64,000 bases of DNA from Spirulina sp. CCY15215. Lineage in GTDB: Bacteria; Cyanobacteriota; Cyanobacteriia; Cyanobacteriales; Spirulinaceae. A program made the position numbers and the translations under genes. Of this stretch, positions 1 to 10,269 are shown piece after piece. The stretch is from NCBI RefSeq assembly GCF_016888125.1, contig NZ_JACSWA010000621.1, forward strand, positions 1 through 64,000. Direction: 5' to 3'. The notes beneath the pieces were generated by a model. The model saw only the letters and a program-made list of their open reading frames with translations. It had not been told where the DNA came from and did not search any database. The stretch's first letter is position 1. Each line of letters begins with the position of its first letter.

Positions 1-117
1 AGTTCAAGAATCTCCCGCTCTTCTTGGTCAGCATTCCCTTGCGCCTTTCGGCGACGCGGGGTCTGACCGCAGAACGCTAAAGCGTTTAGCGGTGAGAGTA
101 TGTCAATTATTTAAGTT
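1..117. other. Edge stretch without a gene; small palindrome
   Basis: I see no reading frame here that I would defend. A GC-rich run at about 41-63 is followed by a perfect palindrome at 76-90 (six-base arms around GCG), the kind of small hairpin often found between cyanobacterial genes. It may belong to a transcript whose gene lies outside the window. No function can be assigned. Confidence 0.4.
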
Positions 118-165
118 GTGATGAGGGTGTATGTAATGCTGAATTCTATCCTACAAAAAATCCCA

Positions 166-210
166 CAAATTTCAGTCAAACAAATTTCAGTCAAACAAAT
201 TTCAGTCAAG
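166..210 (+). repeat. Three tandem copies of a 15-bp unit
   Basis: The unit CAAATTTCAGTCAAA occurs three times head to tail; the third copy ends in G instead of A. It lies just before the likely ATG of the exported protein at 214. If the longer reading frame from 118 were used, it would be translated as an ISVKQ repeat. It is a multiple of three, so copy-number change would not shift that frame. Confidence 0.9.
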
Positions 211-213
211 CTG

Positions 214-732
214 ATGAGGTTTCGCTTCTGGCGGTTTAATGTTTGTTTATCGATCGCAGTTGGGATGGCGATCGCTAATACTTTTCCGGCGATCGCTGAT
301 ATGAGAATTGAGGAGTTAAATAAGGAAAATTTTCCGGTTGCAGAAGTCGAGGTTCGCGATCGCACTGAACAGATGAGTGTTGATTCTCCTCTAGCTGATG
401 GGTTTTATCTCTTCGGTGGTTCTCCCCAAGCGGAACAATATGGGATTACTTATATCGTTTTTGAAGTTCGTCAAGGTAAGGTAAACGGAGCATTGTATGA
501 AGTTGATTCTGAATACCATTGTTTTGTTGGTGCGGTAGACAACCAAAATCTGAATTTATCAGTGGAGGATTTTGAGGGAGAGGTTTATCCCTACGCGATC
601 GCCCTCGAAGATCGTGGCACAATTGCCACAAACGATGGCATTATGCGTATAGTTGGCTTGCAAGGCTATCATCAACTAACAAAATTAGGGGATATCGATA
701 GCACGCTCTTACAATCCTGTGGAGAGGGTTGA
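214..732 (+). CDS. Hypothetical exported protein
   Basis: About 172 residues. I prefer the ATG at 214 because it places a typical signal peptide at the very N-terminus: basic MRFRFWRF, a hydrophobic stretch, then an ANTFPAIA-like cleavage region. The frame stays open back to a GTG at 118, but that would put 32 residues, including a tandem ISVKQ repeat, before the signal peptide. The mature part has no motif I recognise; it is rich in acidic residues and beta-like segments and carries two cysteines. The next gene is convergent, so this looks monocistronic. Function unknown; export is inferred from the signal peptide only. Confidence 0.7.
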   Translation: MRFRFWRFNVCLSIAVGMAIANTFPAIADMRIEELNKENFPVAEVEVRDRTEQMSVDSPLADGFYLFGGSPQAEQYGITYIVFEVRQGKVNGALYEVDSEYHCFVGAVDNQNLNLSVEDFEGEVYPYAIALEDRGTIATNDGIMRIVGLQGYHQLTKLGDIDSTLLQSCGEG

Positions 733-773
733 TTTTATAATAAAGTTTCAGGTTTTATGATCGAGTTTTGTAA

Positions 774-1868
774 TCAAACAAGGGGAAGATGAAAGCGAAA
801 TATACTTCCTTTACCGAGTTCGCTTTCTACTTCGATTTTGCCATTTTGTAACTCGATCAAACGGCGAGCGATGGCTAAACCAATTCCCGTTCCTCCAGAG
901 TAGCGCGATCGCGATCGATCTGCACGCCAAAATCGCTCAAAAACAAAGGGCAAATCTTGCTGGGAAATACCGACTCCGGTATCTTCGACGGCGATCCAAA
1001 GGCGATCGCGATCTCGCCATCCTTTGACAGTAATTGAACCTGTTTCGGTATAGCGCAAGGCATTTCCGATTAAGTTCACTAGCACTTGTTCGGTGCGATC
1101 GATATCGGCAATCACGAAGGGAAGATTTTCAGCATATTCTAATATTAAAGTCGGACTATCTTCCATTAATTGATCAGAAAAACGCTCTGCTAAAGAAGTT
1201 AATAAGGGATATAAATTAACCGATTGTAAATAAATCGGCAAATATCCCGCTTCTGCTTTAGAAAGTTCTTGTAAATCGTGGGTTAATCTTTCTAAACGCT
1301 TGGTTTCGCGAACTAAACGTAAATAGATTTCTGGGGAAGGTGCGATCGCGCCATCTGAGAGTTCTTCTAAATATCCTCGTACTACTGTTAACGGCGATCG
1401 CAATTCATGGGTGAGATCGCTAATTAATTCTCTCCGTCTTTGTTCGACTCCTTCTAAACTATTAGCCATACGATTGAAACTCATTGCTAATTCATTTAAT
1501 TCGGGAATATCAGTCGCTGGCATTCTTTCCTCCAATTTTCCCGAAGCAAATTTTTGTGTAATTTCCTGCATAATACTTAAAGGTTTAGTAATCCGTTGAG
1601 CAAGCCAATAACTCAATCCTCCAGATGTGCTAATACCAACTGCAAAAGACCAAAATGTGCCGCTATTTAAGGCACTTTGAAATCCATTGATCAAATAAGT
1701 TCTGGCTGAACGAACAGTTAAAAATCCTCTTCTTTCTAATTGTTCTAAACGCAAAATAAAAAATCGTGGAGAAGAATATTTAACAATTGCAACAAACGTA
1801 CCCAATCCCAAAACAATGACGAGAATATGGGAAAAAAATAAGCGCGTTCTTAAATTAAATTTACTCAT
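774..1868 (-). CDS. Two-component sensor histidine kinase (HAMP-HisKA-HATPase)
   Basis: 364 residues, membrane-bound sensor kinase. Visible order: TM1 (about 10-29), a short periplasmic loop, TM2 (about 71-90), HAMP (about 91-143), HisKA with the H-box DLTHELRSPLT and phospho-acceptor His154, then HATPase_c. The latter shows the N-box (VNLIGNALRY, Asn269), G1 box DTGVG (297-301), F-box FERFWR and G2 box GGTGIGLA (325-332). All catalytic boxes are present, so it should be active. The input domain is a small periplasmic loop of about 40 residues, and the ligand cannot be guessed. No response regulator gene is adjacent on either side, so it is an orphan kinase by position. The layout resembles BaeS/RstB-type kinases. 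Confidence 0.92.
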   Translation of the reverse strand: MSKFNLRTRLFFSHILVIVLGLGTFVAIVKYSSPRFFILRLEQLERRGFLTVRSARTYLINGFQSALNSGTFWSFAVGISTSGGLSYWLAQRITKPLSIMQEITQKFASGKLEERMPATDIPELNELAMSFNRMANSLEGVEQRRRELISDLTHELRSPLTVVRGYLEELSDGAIAPSPEIYLRLVRETKRLERLTHDLQELSKAEAGYLPIYLQSVNLYPLLTSLAERFSDQLMEDSPTLILEYAENLPFVIADIDRTEQVLVNLIGNALRYTETGSITVKGWRDRDRLWIAVEDTGVGISQQDLPFVFERFWRADRSRSRYSGGTGIGLAIARRLIELQNGKIEVESELGKGSIFRFHLPLV

Positions 1869-1929
1869 TAACTTGCTTTATTATTGTAGATTATTTGTTA
1901 TTCATTAACTGAAAATAAACAGTAATTGT

Positions 1930-3084
1930 TTAATTAGTTGGCAACCAAATAAAACGTCCGGTTTTATCAATATAGCCTATTTTTCTATTAATTTCGACCT
2001 GTGCTAATCCATTAATAAAATTACTTGCTCTCTGAAATTGAGGTAGAATAACCAATTCTTCCTTGGGGTTAATAAAGCCAATATTTTGTCCATTTTTAAT
2101 GCAAGCTAGTCCTTCTGAAAAGTCCCATGCAGCATCATATTTAGGGGAAATAACAATCTTTCCTTCTCCATTAATAAATCCCCATTTTCCACCTAATTCG
2201 ATAGTTGCCAATCCTTCTGAAAAATCCCCACCTTCTTCAAATTGAGGTTCAATAATTATCTCTCCACTCTTATTGATATAACCGATCTGATCGCGCAAAG
2301 AAATATAAGCCAATCCTTCTGAAAAGTTTCCCACGCGCTCAAATTGAGGTGCGATCGCAATCTCACCCTCCTCATTAATAAAGCCCCATTTTTCGTCTAT
2401 TTTAATCGCCGCAAACCCCTCTTGAAATAGCCAAACGCGGTCAAAACTTGGTGCAACAATCATCTCACCCATTTTATTGACTAATCCCCATTTTTTGCCC
2501 AATTTAACCGCCGCTAATTCTTGTGGGTTAAAATCTAAAGCATCCTCAAATTTTGCTGGGATAACAATGTCACCAATGCTATTAATAAAGCCCCATTTTC
2601 CTTCTATTTGAACGGCGGCGAGTCCTTGAGAAAAATCTCTCACAGCTTCAAATTGTAGCGCGATCGTAATCTCTCCTTCTTGATTGATAAAACCGCTTTT
2701 TCCTCCTTGAATTACCTGTGCTAACCCGGCAAAAAACTCGCCAATATGCTCGAATTGTGGTTCAATAATAATATTGCCATTGCGATCGATTAATCCTCCC
2801 TTACCATCGATGGCGATCGCCGCGACTCCTTGAGAAAATCGCCTTGCTGCCAAGGAAAACATAAATTGGGGTTCAATAACAATATTTCCCTCTGTGTCGA
2901 TATAACCCAATTTTCCCTCTTTGAGAATAGGAAATAATGTGTTTTGTTCGGTTTTCTGTTCGCTGGATTGCACTTGTTCTTCCTCCTGAGAGTCCTGTGC
3001 TAAAATAGTGTTCGCTAAAATCTGTTGGGGAAACCCCAAAATTGTTAAACTTAGAAGCAGTGAAATTGAATGTTTCATTGTCAT
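1930..3084 (-). CDS. Secreted WG-repeat protein
   Basis: 384 residues. An N-terminal signal peptide (about 1-24, ending ILANTILA) is followed by a short Glu/Gln-rich linker. Then come ten tandem WG repeats of about 30 residues, each of the pattern GKWGFIN.EGEI.I.PQF followed by a FSEGLA-type segment. The whole mature protein is repeat, so it is probably a beta-propeller-like binding protein outside the inner membrane. WG repeats are common but their ligands are mostly unknown, so no substrate can be given. The gene lies 61 bp upstream of the histidine kinase on the same strand. That could be an operon, although no functional link is visible. Confidence 0.85.
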   Translation of the reverse strand: MTMKHSISLLLSLTILGFPQQILANTILAQDSQEEEQVQSSEQKTEQNTLFPILKEGKLGYIDTEGNIVIEPQFMFSLAARRFSQGVAAIAIDGKGGLIDRNGNIIIEPQFEHIGEFFAGLAQVIQGGKSGFINQEGEITIALQFEAVRDFSQGLAAVQIEGKWGFINSIGDIVIPAKFEDALDFNPQELAAVKLGKKWGLVNKMGEMIVAPSFDRVWLFQEGFAAIKIDEKWGFINEEGEIAIAPQFERVGNFSEGLAYISLRDQIGYINKSGEIIIEPQFEEGGDFSEGLATIELGGKWGFINGEGKIVISPKYDAAWDFSEGLACIKNGQNIGFINPKEELVILPQFQRASNFINGLAQVEINRKIGYIDKTGRFIWLPTN

Positions 3085-3307
3085 ATTATAGCTTGTGGTT
3101 TAAATAAAGGAGGGAGAAAATTCATTATTCACTATTAAAGCACTAAGGCAGTATCCTAATTAACAACCAAATAGTTTATTAATGTTCCTAATTTCCTTTA
3201 TTTTAAAATTTTATAAATTAATTACACAACATTATACATTATTCTAGTATACTATCGTTAAAGATGAAATACATCACCAAGTACATTGGTTCTTTGTAAC
3301 TAAGATT

Positions 3308-4156
3308 ATGCAAGATATAAATTCACACAATACCATGAGGGTCAAATTCAAGAATCCACCATTGAGAGAAGTCGCTTTTTCGGTTAATTTTGAAACGCTA
3401 AAATTTTCTTCTGTGCATTTTGGTAGGTATTGGGAAATGATTAAAAATGAGTTTCCTTTACTGCCGGAGGATAAACCACCAAGCTCTAGAGAAGAAGAGG
3501 TTTTTCTATTATCACTACCACCTCTTCGGAAAGTTTGGTTTAGGAGTGAAGTACAAAAAAATCCCGAATTTCTATCACCTGTACAACCTTTACCCGATCT
3601 AGAATCCAAGACTGAGTTGACTTTTTTTAACAATAAAGAACTAGATTTGCTGAAATGGTATTTTCAGAATCCACCAAATAAGAGAATCAAGATTTGTAAG
3701 AAGGTTGCTGAAGATATCAGAACAATAGAAGAGATTTTGGAAATTCTAAAATGGGGAAATCAAAACAATGTTAGAGATGGTTATGACGGTGCGATCGCTC
3801 TTTTAGCTGAATGTGATGGTAATCTTCTAGCTCAATTAATGCTTTTGGGACATACACCCTATGGTCAATATATTAATATTTTCTCTCCTGAACAGTGGGA
3901 AATATTAATTAAATCTGTTGCTTGTTCGCAAAAAATACAGGTAATGAAAAAATATATTTTGATAGTAGGATTCATGAATAATTACAATCTTTGGGGTAGA
4001 TTAGTTAAATCTGCCATAATCGATTTTTTCTGGATTGTAGAAGATGAATTAGATGATATTGAGCTAATTCATCCAATTTTAGAGAGATTTATCCGTAAAG
4101 ATTCGGATTTATATATTCGTAAATATGCCCAAGAAGCTCTTGATGATATTTCCTAA
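3308..4156 (+). CDS. TIGR04255-like N-terminus fused to an unrelated helical region
   Basis: 282 residues. The first 75 or so residues (KFKNPPLREVAFSVNFE, then a tryptophan/phenylalanine-rich stretch ending near LPPLRKVWFRSE) resemble the N-terminal part of the sporadic TIGR04255 family, whose role is unknown. After residue about 80 the likeness stops. The remainder looks helical and HEAT-like (ILEILKWGNQNN, DLYIRKYAQEALDD) and does not continue the family's usual C-terminal part. The gene may therefore be a truncated family member joined to a second reading frame. It is flanked by an AT-rich 220-bp intergenic region, and base composition is lower in GC than that of its neighbours. Function unknown; the family match is from memory of its opening motif. 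Confidence 0.6.
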   Translation: MQDINSHNTMRVKFKNPPLREVAFSVNFETLKFSSVHFGRYWEMIKNEFPLLPEDKPPSSREEEVFLLSLPPLRKVWFRSEVQKNPEFLSPVQPLPDLESKTELTFFNNKELDLLKWYFQNPPNKRIKICKKVAEDIRTIEEILEILKWGNQNNVRDGYDGAIALLAECDGNLLAQLMLLGHTPYGQYINIFSPEQWEILIKSVACSQKIQVMKKYILIVGFMNNYNLWGRLVKSAIIDFFWIVEDELDDIELIHPILERFIRKDSDLYIRKYAQEALDDIS

Positions 4157-4442
4157 TTTTATCTGGTTAACCGATCAAGAATTAGATAGTGTAGGTATTA
4201 AAAAAAATCAAATTATGGAAGGAAGGTGTTTATTTGCTCAAAAATTGCATTACGATATTGAAGTTCAAAAAGAATCAGCAATACAGTTATGCGATTTATT
4301 AAAACAAGATAATCGTCAATCTCTACGCTGTAAGAAAAAACAACAAATAAAATCAATACTTACTCATCAAGAGAAAATAGGATGTAAGGCACTTAACGAT
4401 AATCAAGAACTCTGTCAATGTCAGTTAAAAGGTTTTGTCTAA
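4125..4442 (+). CDS. Hypothetical small protein overlapping the previous gene
   Basis: 105 residues starting at an ATG inside the end of the TIGR04255-like gene (32-base overlap) and ending one base before the ATG of the ABC permease. It has five cysteines, many Lys and Gln residues, and no motif I recognise. No clear Shine-Dalgarno site precedes it. It could be a real translationally coupled gene, or the degenerate 3' part of the same locus as the preceding chimeric gene. The tight packing with both neighbours argues mildly for coding; the odd composition argues against. Confidence 0.35.
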   Translation: MPKKLLMIFPNFIWLTDQELDSVGIKKNQIMEGRCLFAQKLHYDIEVQKESAIQLCDLLKQDNRQSLRCKKKQQIKSILTHQEKIGCKALNDNQELCQCQLKGFV

Positions 4443-4443
4443 A

Positions 4444-5226
4444 ATGCAACGTTATTTATTAGTTTTGAAACTATTTTGGAGTACCGCGATCGCCGCAGAA
4501 CTCGAGTATCGTTTGAATTTTCTCATTGCTACTCTTAGCAGTTTAACCAATCTTTCCGGTAGCTTATTTGGTTTATTTCTATTTTATCGCACGGGTTATG
4601 AATTCAAAGGCTGGAGTTGGGAAGAAGCATTAATTGTTTTGGGTGTTTTCACTTTACTCCAGGGATTTTCAGCAACATTTCTCATTCCCAATCTTAATAA
4701 AATTGTCCAACAAGTTCAAGAAGGAACATTAGATTTTGTGCTACTCAAACCCATTAGTAGTCAATTTTGGCTCTCAGCGCGAACGATTTCTCCTTGGGGT
4801 TTACCCGATGTTTTTTTTGGCATCATTATTGTTCTTTATTCCGGCTCTCGTCTGAGCCTAAATTTTAGTAATTATCTACTTAGTCTCATTCCTATTTTCT
4901 TTGGTATCGTTATTTTATACAGCCTTTGGTTTATGTTGGGAGCAACCAGTATTTGGTTTGTAAAAGTTTATAATGTTACGGAAGTTTTGCGCGGTTTATT
5001 GGAGGCTGGACGCTTCCCAATGGTAGCCTATCCAGCTTTATATCGCGTCTTTTTCACCTTTATTGTCCCCGTTGCATTTTTGACGACAATTCCCGCACAA
5101 ACCCTCCTCGATCGCGTTGAGTTTTCCTGGATTTTAGGATCGGGTATTTTGGCGATCGCGCTTTTTTATTGTTCCAATCAATTTTGGCGATTTGCCACTC
5201 GTTTCTATACCAGTGCGTCAAGTTAG
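4444..5226 (+). CDS. ABC-2 type transporter permease (DUF990 family)
   Basis: 260 residues from the ATG at 4444; a TTG nine bases earlier is in frame but less likely. About six hydrophobic segments are visible, with the conserved middle NLNKIVQQVQEGTLDFVLLKPIS that marks the DUF990/ABC2_membrane_6 group of exporter permeases. Such proteins pair with a separate ATPase, and often with a second permease, to move an unidentified substrate across the inner membrane. Neither partner is in this window, so it must work with a subunit encoded elsewhere. It runs in the same direction as bioU, but a 145-bp gap with its own promoter space separates them. Confidence 0.88.
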   Translation: MQRYLLVLKLFWSTAIAAELEYRLNFLIATLSSLTNLSGSLFGLFLFYRTGYEFKGWSWEEALIVLGVFTLLQGFSATFLIPNLNKIVQQVQEGTLDFVLLKPISSQFWLSARTISPWGLPDVFFGIIIVLYSGSRLSLNFSNYLLSLIPIFFGIVILYSLWFMLGATSIWFVKVYNVTEVLRGLLEAGRFPMVAYPALYRVFFTFIVPVAFLTTIPAQTLLDRVEFSWILGSGILAIALFYCSNQFWRFATRFYTSASS

Positions 5227-5371
5227 AATGAATGAATCTTTATCAACGAGGTTATCAAAGACAGGATATCCTAGAGTTATAAAGATAAAATCTAATATTT
5301 TTGTTTACAACCGCGATCGCGCCTTCCCTCTTGAGAGATAATAAAAGACTGTTCAGATCGAGAAGGAAACT

Positions 5372-6367
5372 ATGACAGCAGCACAAAATAAGATTAAAGT
5401 CGGTGTATTGGGTTTTGGGGGATTAGGACAAGCTGCAGCAAAAGTTCTTGCACCCAAACAAGAGATGATATTAGTTGCAGCAGCCGATCACAAAGGATAT
5501 GCTTACGATCGGTTGGGACTGGATGCAGATATTTGCGGTAAAATCTATCAGGAAAAAGATTCTCTCGGTTATCTTGAACCTCACGGAATGCTCAGTAACA
5601 ATAGTATTCAAGATTTATTGGAGAAAGCAGATGTAGACGGCTATTTTCTTGCCCTTCCCAATTTACCCAATACTTTTATGGCTTCCGTCGCCCAACAATT
5701 TATTGACGCAGGCTGGAGGGGAGTGCTAGTAGATGCCCTGAAACGCACTTCTGCTATGGAACAAGTATTGGAAATGCGAGAAGCCTTACAAAAGGCTGGA
5801 ATCACCTATATGACAGGATGCGGCGCAACTCCAGGGTTATTGACGGCGGTGGCAGCGATCGCCGCCCAAAGCTATGCAGAAATACATGATATTACTATTA
5901 CTTTTGGGGTGGGAATTGCCAATTGGGAGGCATATCGCGCTACTATTCGCGAGGATATTGCTCATTTACCAGGATTTGACGTGGAAAAAGCGAGGGCAAT
6001 GAGTGACGCTGAAGTTGAATCTTTCTTGGATAAAACCGAAGGGATCATCACTTTAGAGAAAATGGAACACGCTGATGATATTATGTTAGAATTGGCGGGA
6101 ATTTGCAGCCGCGATCGCGTTACCGTTGGTGGAGTTGTTGATACTCGCAATGCCAAGAAACCTCTCAGCACTAATGTTAAAGTGACGGGGCGCACTTTTG
6201 AAGGGAAAACCTCTACTCATAGGTTTACATTAGGGGACGAGACGAGTATGGCGGCTAATGTTTGCGGTCCTGCTTTTGGCTACCTTAAAGCTGGGGTATC
6301 ATTATACCGTCGCGGGCTTTATGGCCTGTTTACCGCAGCAGAAATTATGCCTCAATTTGTTAAGTAA
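5372..6367 (+). CDS. bioU: BioU, (S)-8-amino-7-oxononanoate-dependent biotin synthesis suicide enzyme
   Basis: 331 residues. An N-terminal Rossmann fold ([14 protein letters not shown], residues 9-23) is followed by a saccharopine/homoserine dehydrogenase-like body; such proteins are often misannotated as saccharopine dehydrogenase. Counting from the ATG places a lysine at 124 in [10 protein letters not shown]. Lys124 is the residue that cyanobacterial BioU (Synechocystis Slr0355) sacrifices to become the amino donor and carbon carrier when making the 7,8-diaminopelargonate equivalent from KAPA. BioU replaces BioA in many cyanobacteria. The position match plus the family-like [14 protein letters not shown] segment make the call strong. 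It is convergent with thiC, with a hairpin between, and has its own promoter region upstream. Confidence 0.85.
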   Translation: MTAAQNKIKVGVLGFGGLGQAAAKVLAPKQEMILVAAADHKGYAYDRLGLDADICGKIYQEKDSLGYLEPHGMLSNNSIQDLLEKADVDGYFLALPNLPNTFMASVAQQFIDAGWRGVLVDALKRTSAMEQVLEMREALQKAGITYMTGCGATPGLLTAVAAIAAQSYAEIHDITITFGVGIANWEAYRATIREDIAHLPGFDVEKARAMSDAEVESFLDKTEGIITLEKMEHADDIMLELAGICSRDRVTVGGVVDTRNAKKPLSTNVKVTGRTFEGKTSTHRFTLGDETSMAANVCGPAFGYLKAGVSLYRRGLYGLFTAAEIMPQFVK

Positions 6368-6402
6368 TATCTAGAATTGGCTCTATATAGTTTGATAGTT
6401 TG

Positions 6403-6439
6403 GATGTTGTAGAGACAAATTTAATGTCCCTACAACATC
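6403..6439. terminator. Hairpin between convergent bioU and thiC
   Basis: A 15-bp stem with one mismatch (GATGTTGTAGAGACA against its near-complement) around a seven-base loop sits 36 bases after the bioU stop and 18 bases after the thiC stop. There is no long T-run, so a bidirectional factor-independent terminator is likely but not certain. Confidence 0.5.
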
Positions 6440-6456
6440 GAATGCAGCCTTATACT

Positions 6457-7854
<1,398 letters not shown>

Positions 7855-7860
7855 TTAATC

Positions 7861-7948
7861 ATGGCTTCCCTACGCTGGTGCTAACCAGTCTCAGGTTCTC
7901 AGGGTATTTCTCAGCCTGGATAGTCCAAGCACCCCTAGCTCGAGGTGT
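7861..7948 (-). promoter_or_regulatory. TPP (THI-box) riboswitch of thiC
   Basis: On the minus strand the leader reads GGGGTGCTTGG, then the near-invariant GGCTGAGAAATACCC, then GAGAACCTGA, then CTGGTTAGCACCAGCGTAGG. These are the P1/P2, pyrimidine-sensor and P4/P5 pyrophosphate-sensor segments of the thiamine-pyrophosphate aptamer in the right order. It ends about 20 bases before the thiC ATG, leaving the ribosome site close to the 3' side of P1. That suggests control at translation initiation. Confidence 0.96.
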
Positions 7949-8015
7949 CGATCTTAGCACTGCTCAGAACAAGAACAGGAAATCTTAAAACTTTTCACGG
8001 ATTTGTTAAAAAATA

Positions 8016-8564
8016 TTATTCTTCCTCGGGGCGATCGCCTTGCTTCTGACTATCTTCCCTAGCATGACTTTCTGAAATGGCGCGGGAACAAGACCAATTA
8101 CTCGGTAAAGCCGACGGCCAGCCTAAGCGCAAGGCTTCTGGGCATATTGTCATCACCGTTAATTGACAATCAATGAGTTGAAATCCTTCTTTTTCAGTTT
8201 GTTTCAGACTTTGTTTTAAAATCGAATCGTTATTAAATTCAATGGTTTTGTTGCATTGAATGCAAACCATGTGGTGATGATGGTGAGGATAGGGTTGGTT
8301 GAGTTCGTAGTGCTTATGTCCCTCCGCTAATTCCAATTCCCGCAAAATTCCCATCCGCGCCATGAGTTTGACACTACGGTAAATGGTGGAGAGGCTGATG
8401 CTTTCGCCGCGCTGTTCTAATAGTTGAAAAAGCTCTTCCGCACTTAAATGATTTCCCCTCGGTAAATTTTGAAAAACGTGCAGAATTTGTTCTCGTTGTG
8501 GAGTTAAGCGCCAACCTCGGGAATTGAGTTCGGCTTTGAGGGTATTGGCGGTGTAGGGCAGCAT
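8016..8564 (-). CDS. Fur-family metalloregulator, PerR/FurC-like
   Basis: 182 residues. The N-terminal winged helix (RGWRLTPQREQIL, then ISLSTIYRSVKLMARMGILREL) is followed by the metal-binding hinge HKHYELN, the histidine run HHHHH, and one CXXC (CIQC). The second C-terminal cysteine pair of FurA-type proteins (CPTC) is replaced by CPEALRLGWPS, followed by a lone cysteine. This is a pattern I associate with the cyanobacterial PerR/FurC branch rather than the iron regulator Fur. The tail is extended and charged. It is followed by rplI only as a neighbour, with a separate promoter. The Fur family is certain; the PerR subtype is tentative, since zinc or iron regulators cannot be excluded by eye. 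Confidence 0.9.
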   Translation of the reverse strand: MLPYTANTLKAELNSRGWRLTPQREQILHVFQNLPRGNHLSAEELFQLLEQRGESISLSTIYRSVKLMARMGILRELELAEGHKHYELNQPYPHHHHHMVCIQCNKTIEFNNDSILKQSLKQTEKEGFQLIDCQLTVMTICPEALRLGWPSALPSNWSCSRAISESHAREDSQKQGDRPEEE

Positions 8565-8694
8565 AATTCTCAGAAAGAGCGACTTATTGAAAATGATAGT
8601 TTGTTTTCTGAGCCATTTTCAACAATTTTTCTTAATTGAGAATATTTATTAACAGGAAATAGGGAACAGATATTTCTCTTCCCCTGACTTCCCC

Positions 8695-9153
8695 TTAAAG
8701 TGGTGCAACTTCAATTTCAACCATTGCGACTACTTCCGGATGCAGCTTGACTTCAACTTGATAATTGCCCAATTTGCGAATATCGGGAATTGTAATATCG
8801 CGTTTGTCAACCTCTTGACCTGCTTTTTCCTGGATGGTGTCTGCAACATCTTGCGCTGTTACAGTTCCAAAGATAGCTTTTTCTTCTCCAGCTTGCTTTT
8901 TAATCGTCAAGCGTCCGACGGTTGCTAATGCTGTTTTGCGGGCTTCAGCTTCTCGTTTGATCTCCAGTAAGCGCAAACGCTCTTTTTCTTTTCTTTGTTC
9001 TACCATTTTAATGATGCCGGGGGTTGCTCGCACGGCGAATCCTTGAGGAACGAGGAAATTGCGAGCATATCCTGGAGCAACATCAACGACATCGCCATTT
9101 TTGCCGAGTTTGCTGACATCTTTATTTAAAACAACTTGTACGCGCTTGGCCAT
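8695..9153 (-). CDS. rplI: 50S ribosomal protein L9
   Basis: 152 residues from the ATG at 9153 ([10 protein letters not shown]), which has a good GGAG site six bases upstream. The frame is open for 22 more codons, but those do not resemble L9. The N-terminal domain shows the family signature [21 protein letters not shown] long charged connecting helix and the C-terminal domain follow, as in typical bacterial L9. It binds 23S rRNA near the base of the L1 stalk. It lies downstream of gloB on the same strand, so the two may be co-transcribed. Confidence 0.98.
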   Translation of the reverse strand: MAKRVQVVLNKDVSKLGKNGDVVDVAPGYARNFLVPQGFAVRATPGIIKMVEQRKEKERLRLLEIKREAEARKTALATVGRLTIKKQAGEEKAIFGTVTAQDVADTIQEKAGQEVDKRDITIPDIRKLGNYQVEVKLHPEVVAMVEIEVAPL

Positions 9154-9219
9154 AGTTCTCCGTAAACCTAAAATTTTTTCTACAATTTGGTCACAATCTT
9201 CTACTTTACAACAAAACAT

Positions 9220-9993
9220 TTAAAACAAATCTTTTTTTCCTCGTAAGCGAGCAAAGGTTTTGACTGGATCTCTCGTTCCCATTGCCTGTTGAATTTCGGC
9301 ACTATCCCAACGGAGGAACGGGTTTGTGGTTTTTTCAATGCCAATGAGAGAGGGAATGGTGGGTTCTTGGCGCGATCGCAGTTCTTTCACTGTCTCATAA
9401 CGAGCCTGCAGGTCGGTATTGTGGGGATCGACGGTTAGGGCAAATTGGAGATTTTTCAGGGTATATTCGTGAGCGCACCAAATTCGCGTATTATCGGGCA
9501 AATTTCGCAATTTTGCGAGGGAATTCAGCATTTGCGCGGGAGTTCCTTCAAATAAACGCCCGCAACCTCCTGCAAATAAGGTATCGCCGCAGAATAGTTC
9601 TCCAGGTTCGCGAGAAAGATGAGGTGGAAAATAGTAAGCAATGTGAGCGCGGGTATGTCCGGGTACAAAAAACACTTCTCCTTTGCGATCGCCAAACTCG
9701 ACGCGATCGCCTTCCTTTAAAAATATATTCTGTCCAGGGAGGCGATCGCGATCTTCTGTACCTCCATATACCTGCAAATCGGGAAAATGTTGCAAAAGTT
9801 CTTGATTCCCGCCAATATGGTCCCAATGGTGATGGGTGTGAAAAATTGCTATCAGTTTTGCACAGAGGCTGTTTAGCTGCTGTAAAACGGGATCTGCTAA
9901 CGCTGGATCGACAACAGCCGCAATATTTGTAGTGGCATCATGTAGCAAGAAAATATAGTTGTCAGAGAGTACGGGAATGCGAATAACTTGCAT
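9220..9993 (-). CDS. gloB: Hydroxyacylglutathione hydrolase (glyoxalase II)
   Basis: 257 residues, standard length. This metallo-beta-lactamase-fold enzyme hydrolyses S-lactoylglutathione to lactate and glutathione in methylglyoxal detoxification. The metal site motif THHHWDH lies at residues 53-59 (His54, His56, Asp58, His59). The further ligands are in PGHTRAHIAYY and in FCGDTLFAGGCGRLFEG, and the C-terminal substrate-binding helix region CAHEYTLKNLQFA is present. These features separate glyoxalase II from other members of the fold. rplI follows 66 bp downstream. Confidence 0.96.
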   Translation of the reverse strand: MQVIRIPVLSDNYIFLLHDATTNIAAVVDPALADPVLQQLNSLCAKLIAIFHTHHHWDHIGGNQELLQHFPDLQVYGGTEDRDRLPGQNIFLKEGDRVEFGDRKGEVFFVPGHTRAHIAYYFPPHLSREPGELFCGDTLFAGGCGRLFEGTPAQMLNSLAKLRNLPDNTRIWCAHEYTLKNLQFALTVDPHNTDLQARYETVKELRSRQEPTIPSLIGIEKTTNPFLRWDSAEIQQAMGTRDPVKTFARLRGKKDLF

Positions 9994-10060
9994 GAGAGAA
10001 AAACTTTCTTTACCTTAATAGTATTGCCATTTTAAACAAAAGCGATTCGGGTGTAGAACA

Positions 10061-10261
10061 ATGTCAGACAAATCTTCCAGCAATTCCAAATTTCCCCTCG
10101 AGCAAATTCTGAAAACAGGCCGCGTGACTCGACGAGAACATTTTCAATTAGTGAGTTTGTTTTTATCGGATCTGGCCGTCAGCGATCGCGATCGTAAACA
10201 AATCAACCAGATTTTTGATAATTTACAAATGGGAAAACTTCACTCTGTTGAGGGTGAATAG
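10061..10261 (+). CDS. Small conserved cyanobacterial protein
   Basis: 66 residues, soluble, mostly helical. The core LEQILKTGRVTRREHFQLVSLFLSD with a following QINQIFDNLQMGKL segment resembles small proteins I have seen next to many cyanobacterial genes, none with a known role. It is divergent from gloB and is followed nine bases later by a coiled-coil protein in the same direction; the two probably form one transcript. The ATG at 10061 is the only sensible start. Confidence 0.7.
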   Translation: MSDKSSSNSKFPLEQILKTGRVTRREHFQLVSLFLSDLAVSDRDRKQINQIFDNLQMGKLHSVEGE

Positions 10262-10269
10262 TTTGATTT

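Noticed and set aside
118-213. GTG/ATG at 118-121 as start of the first exported protein
   Set aside because: It would add a tandem ISVKQ repeat in front of a perfectly placed signal peptide; the ATG at 214 is more natural, though not proven.
8632-8652. TTAAT...ATTAA palindrome as a Fur/PerR box
   Set aside because: It is imperfect, lies 70 bases upstream of the gene and AT-rich DNA gives such matches by chance; no consensus agreement that I can defend.
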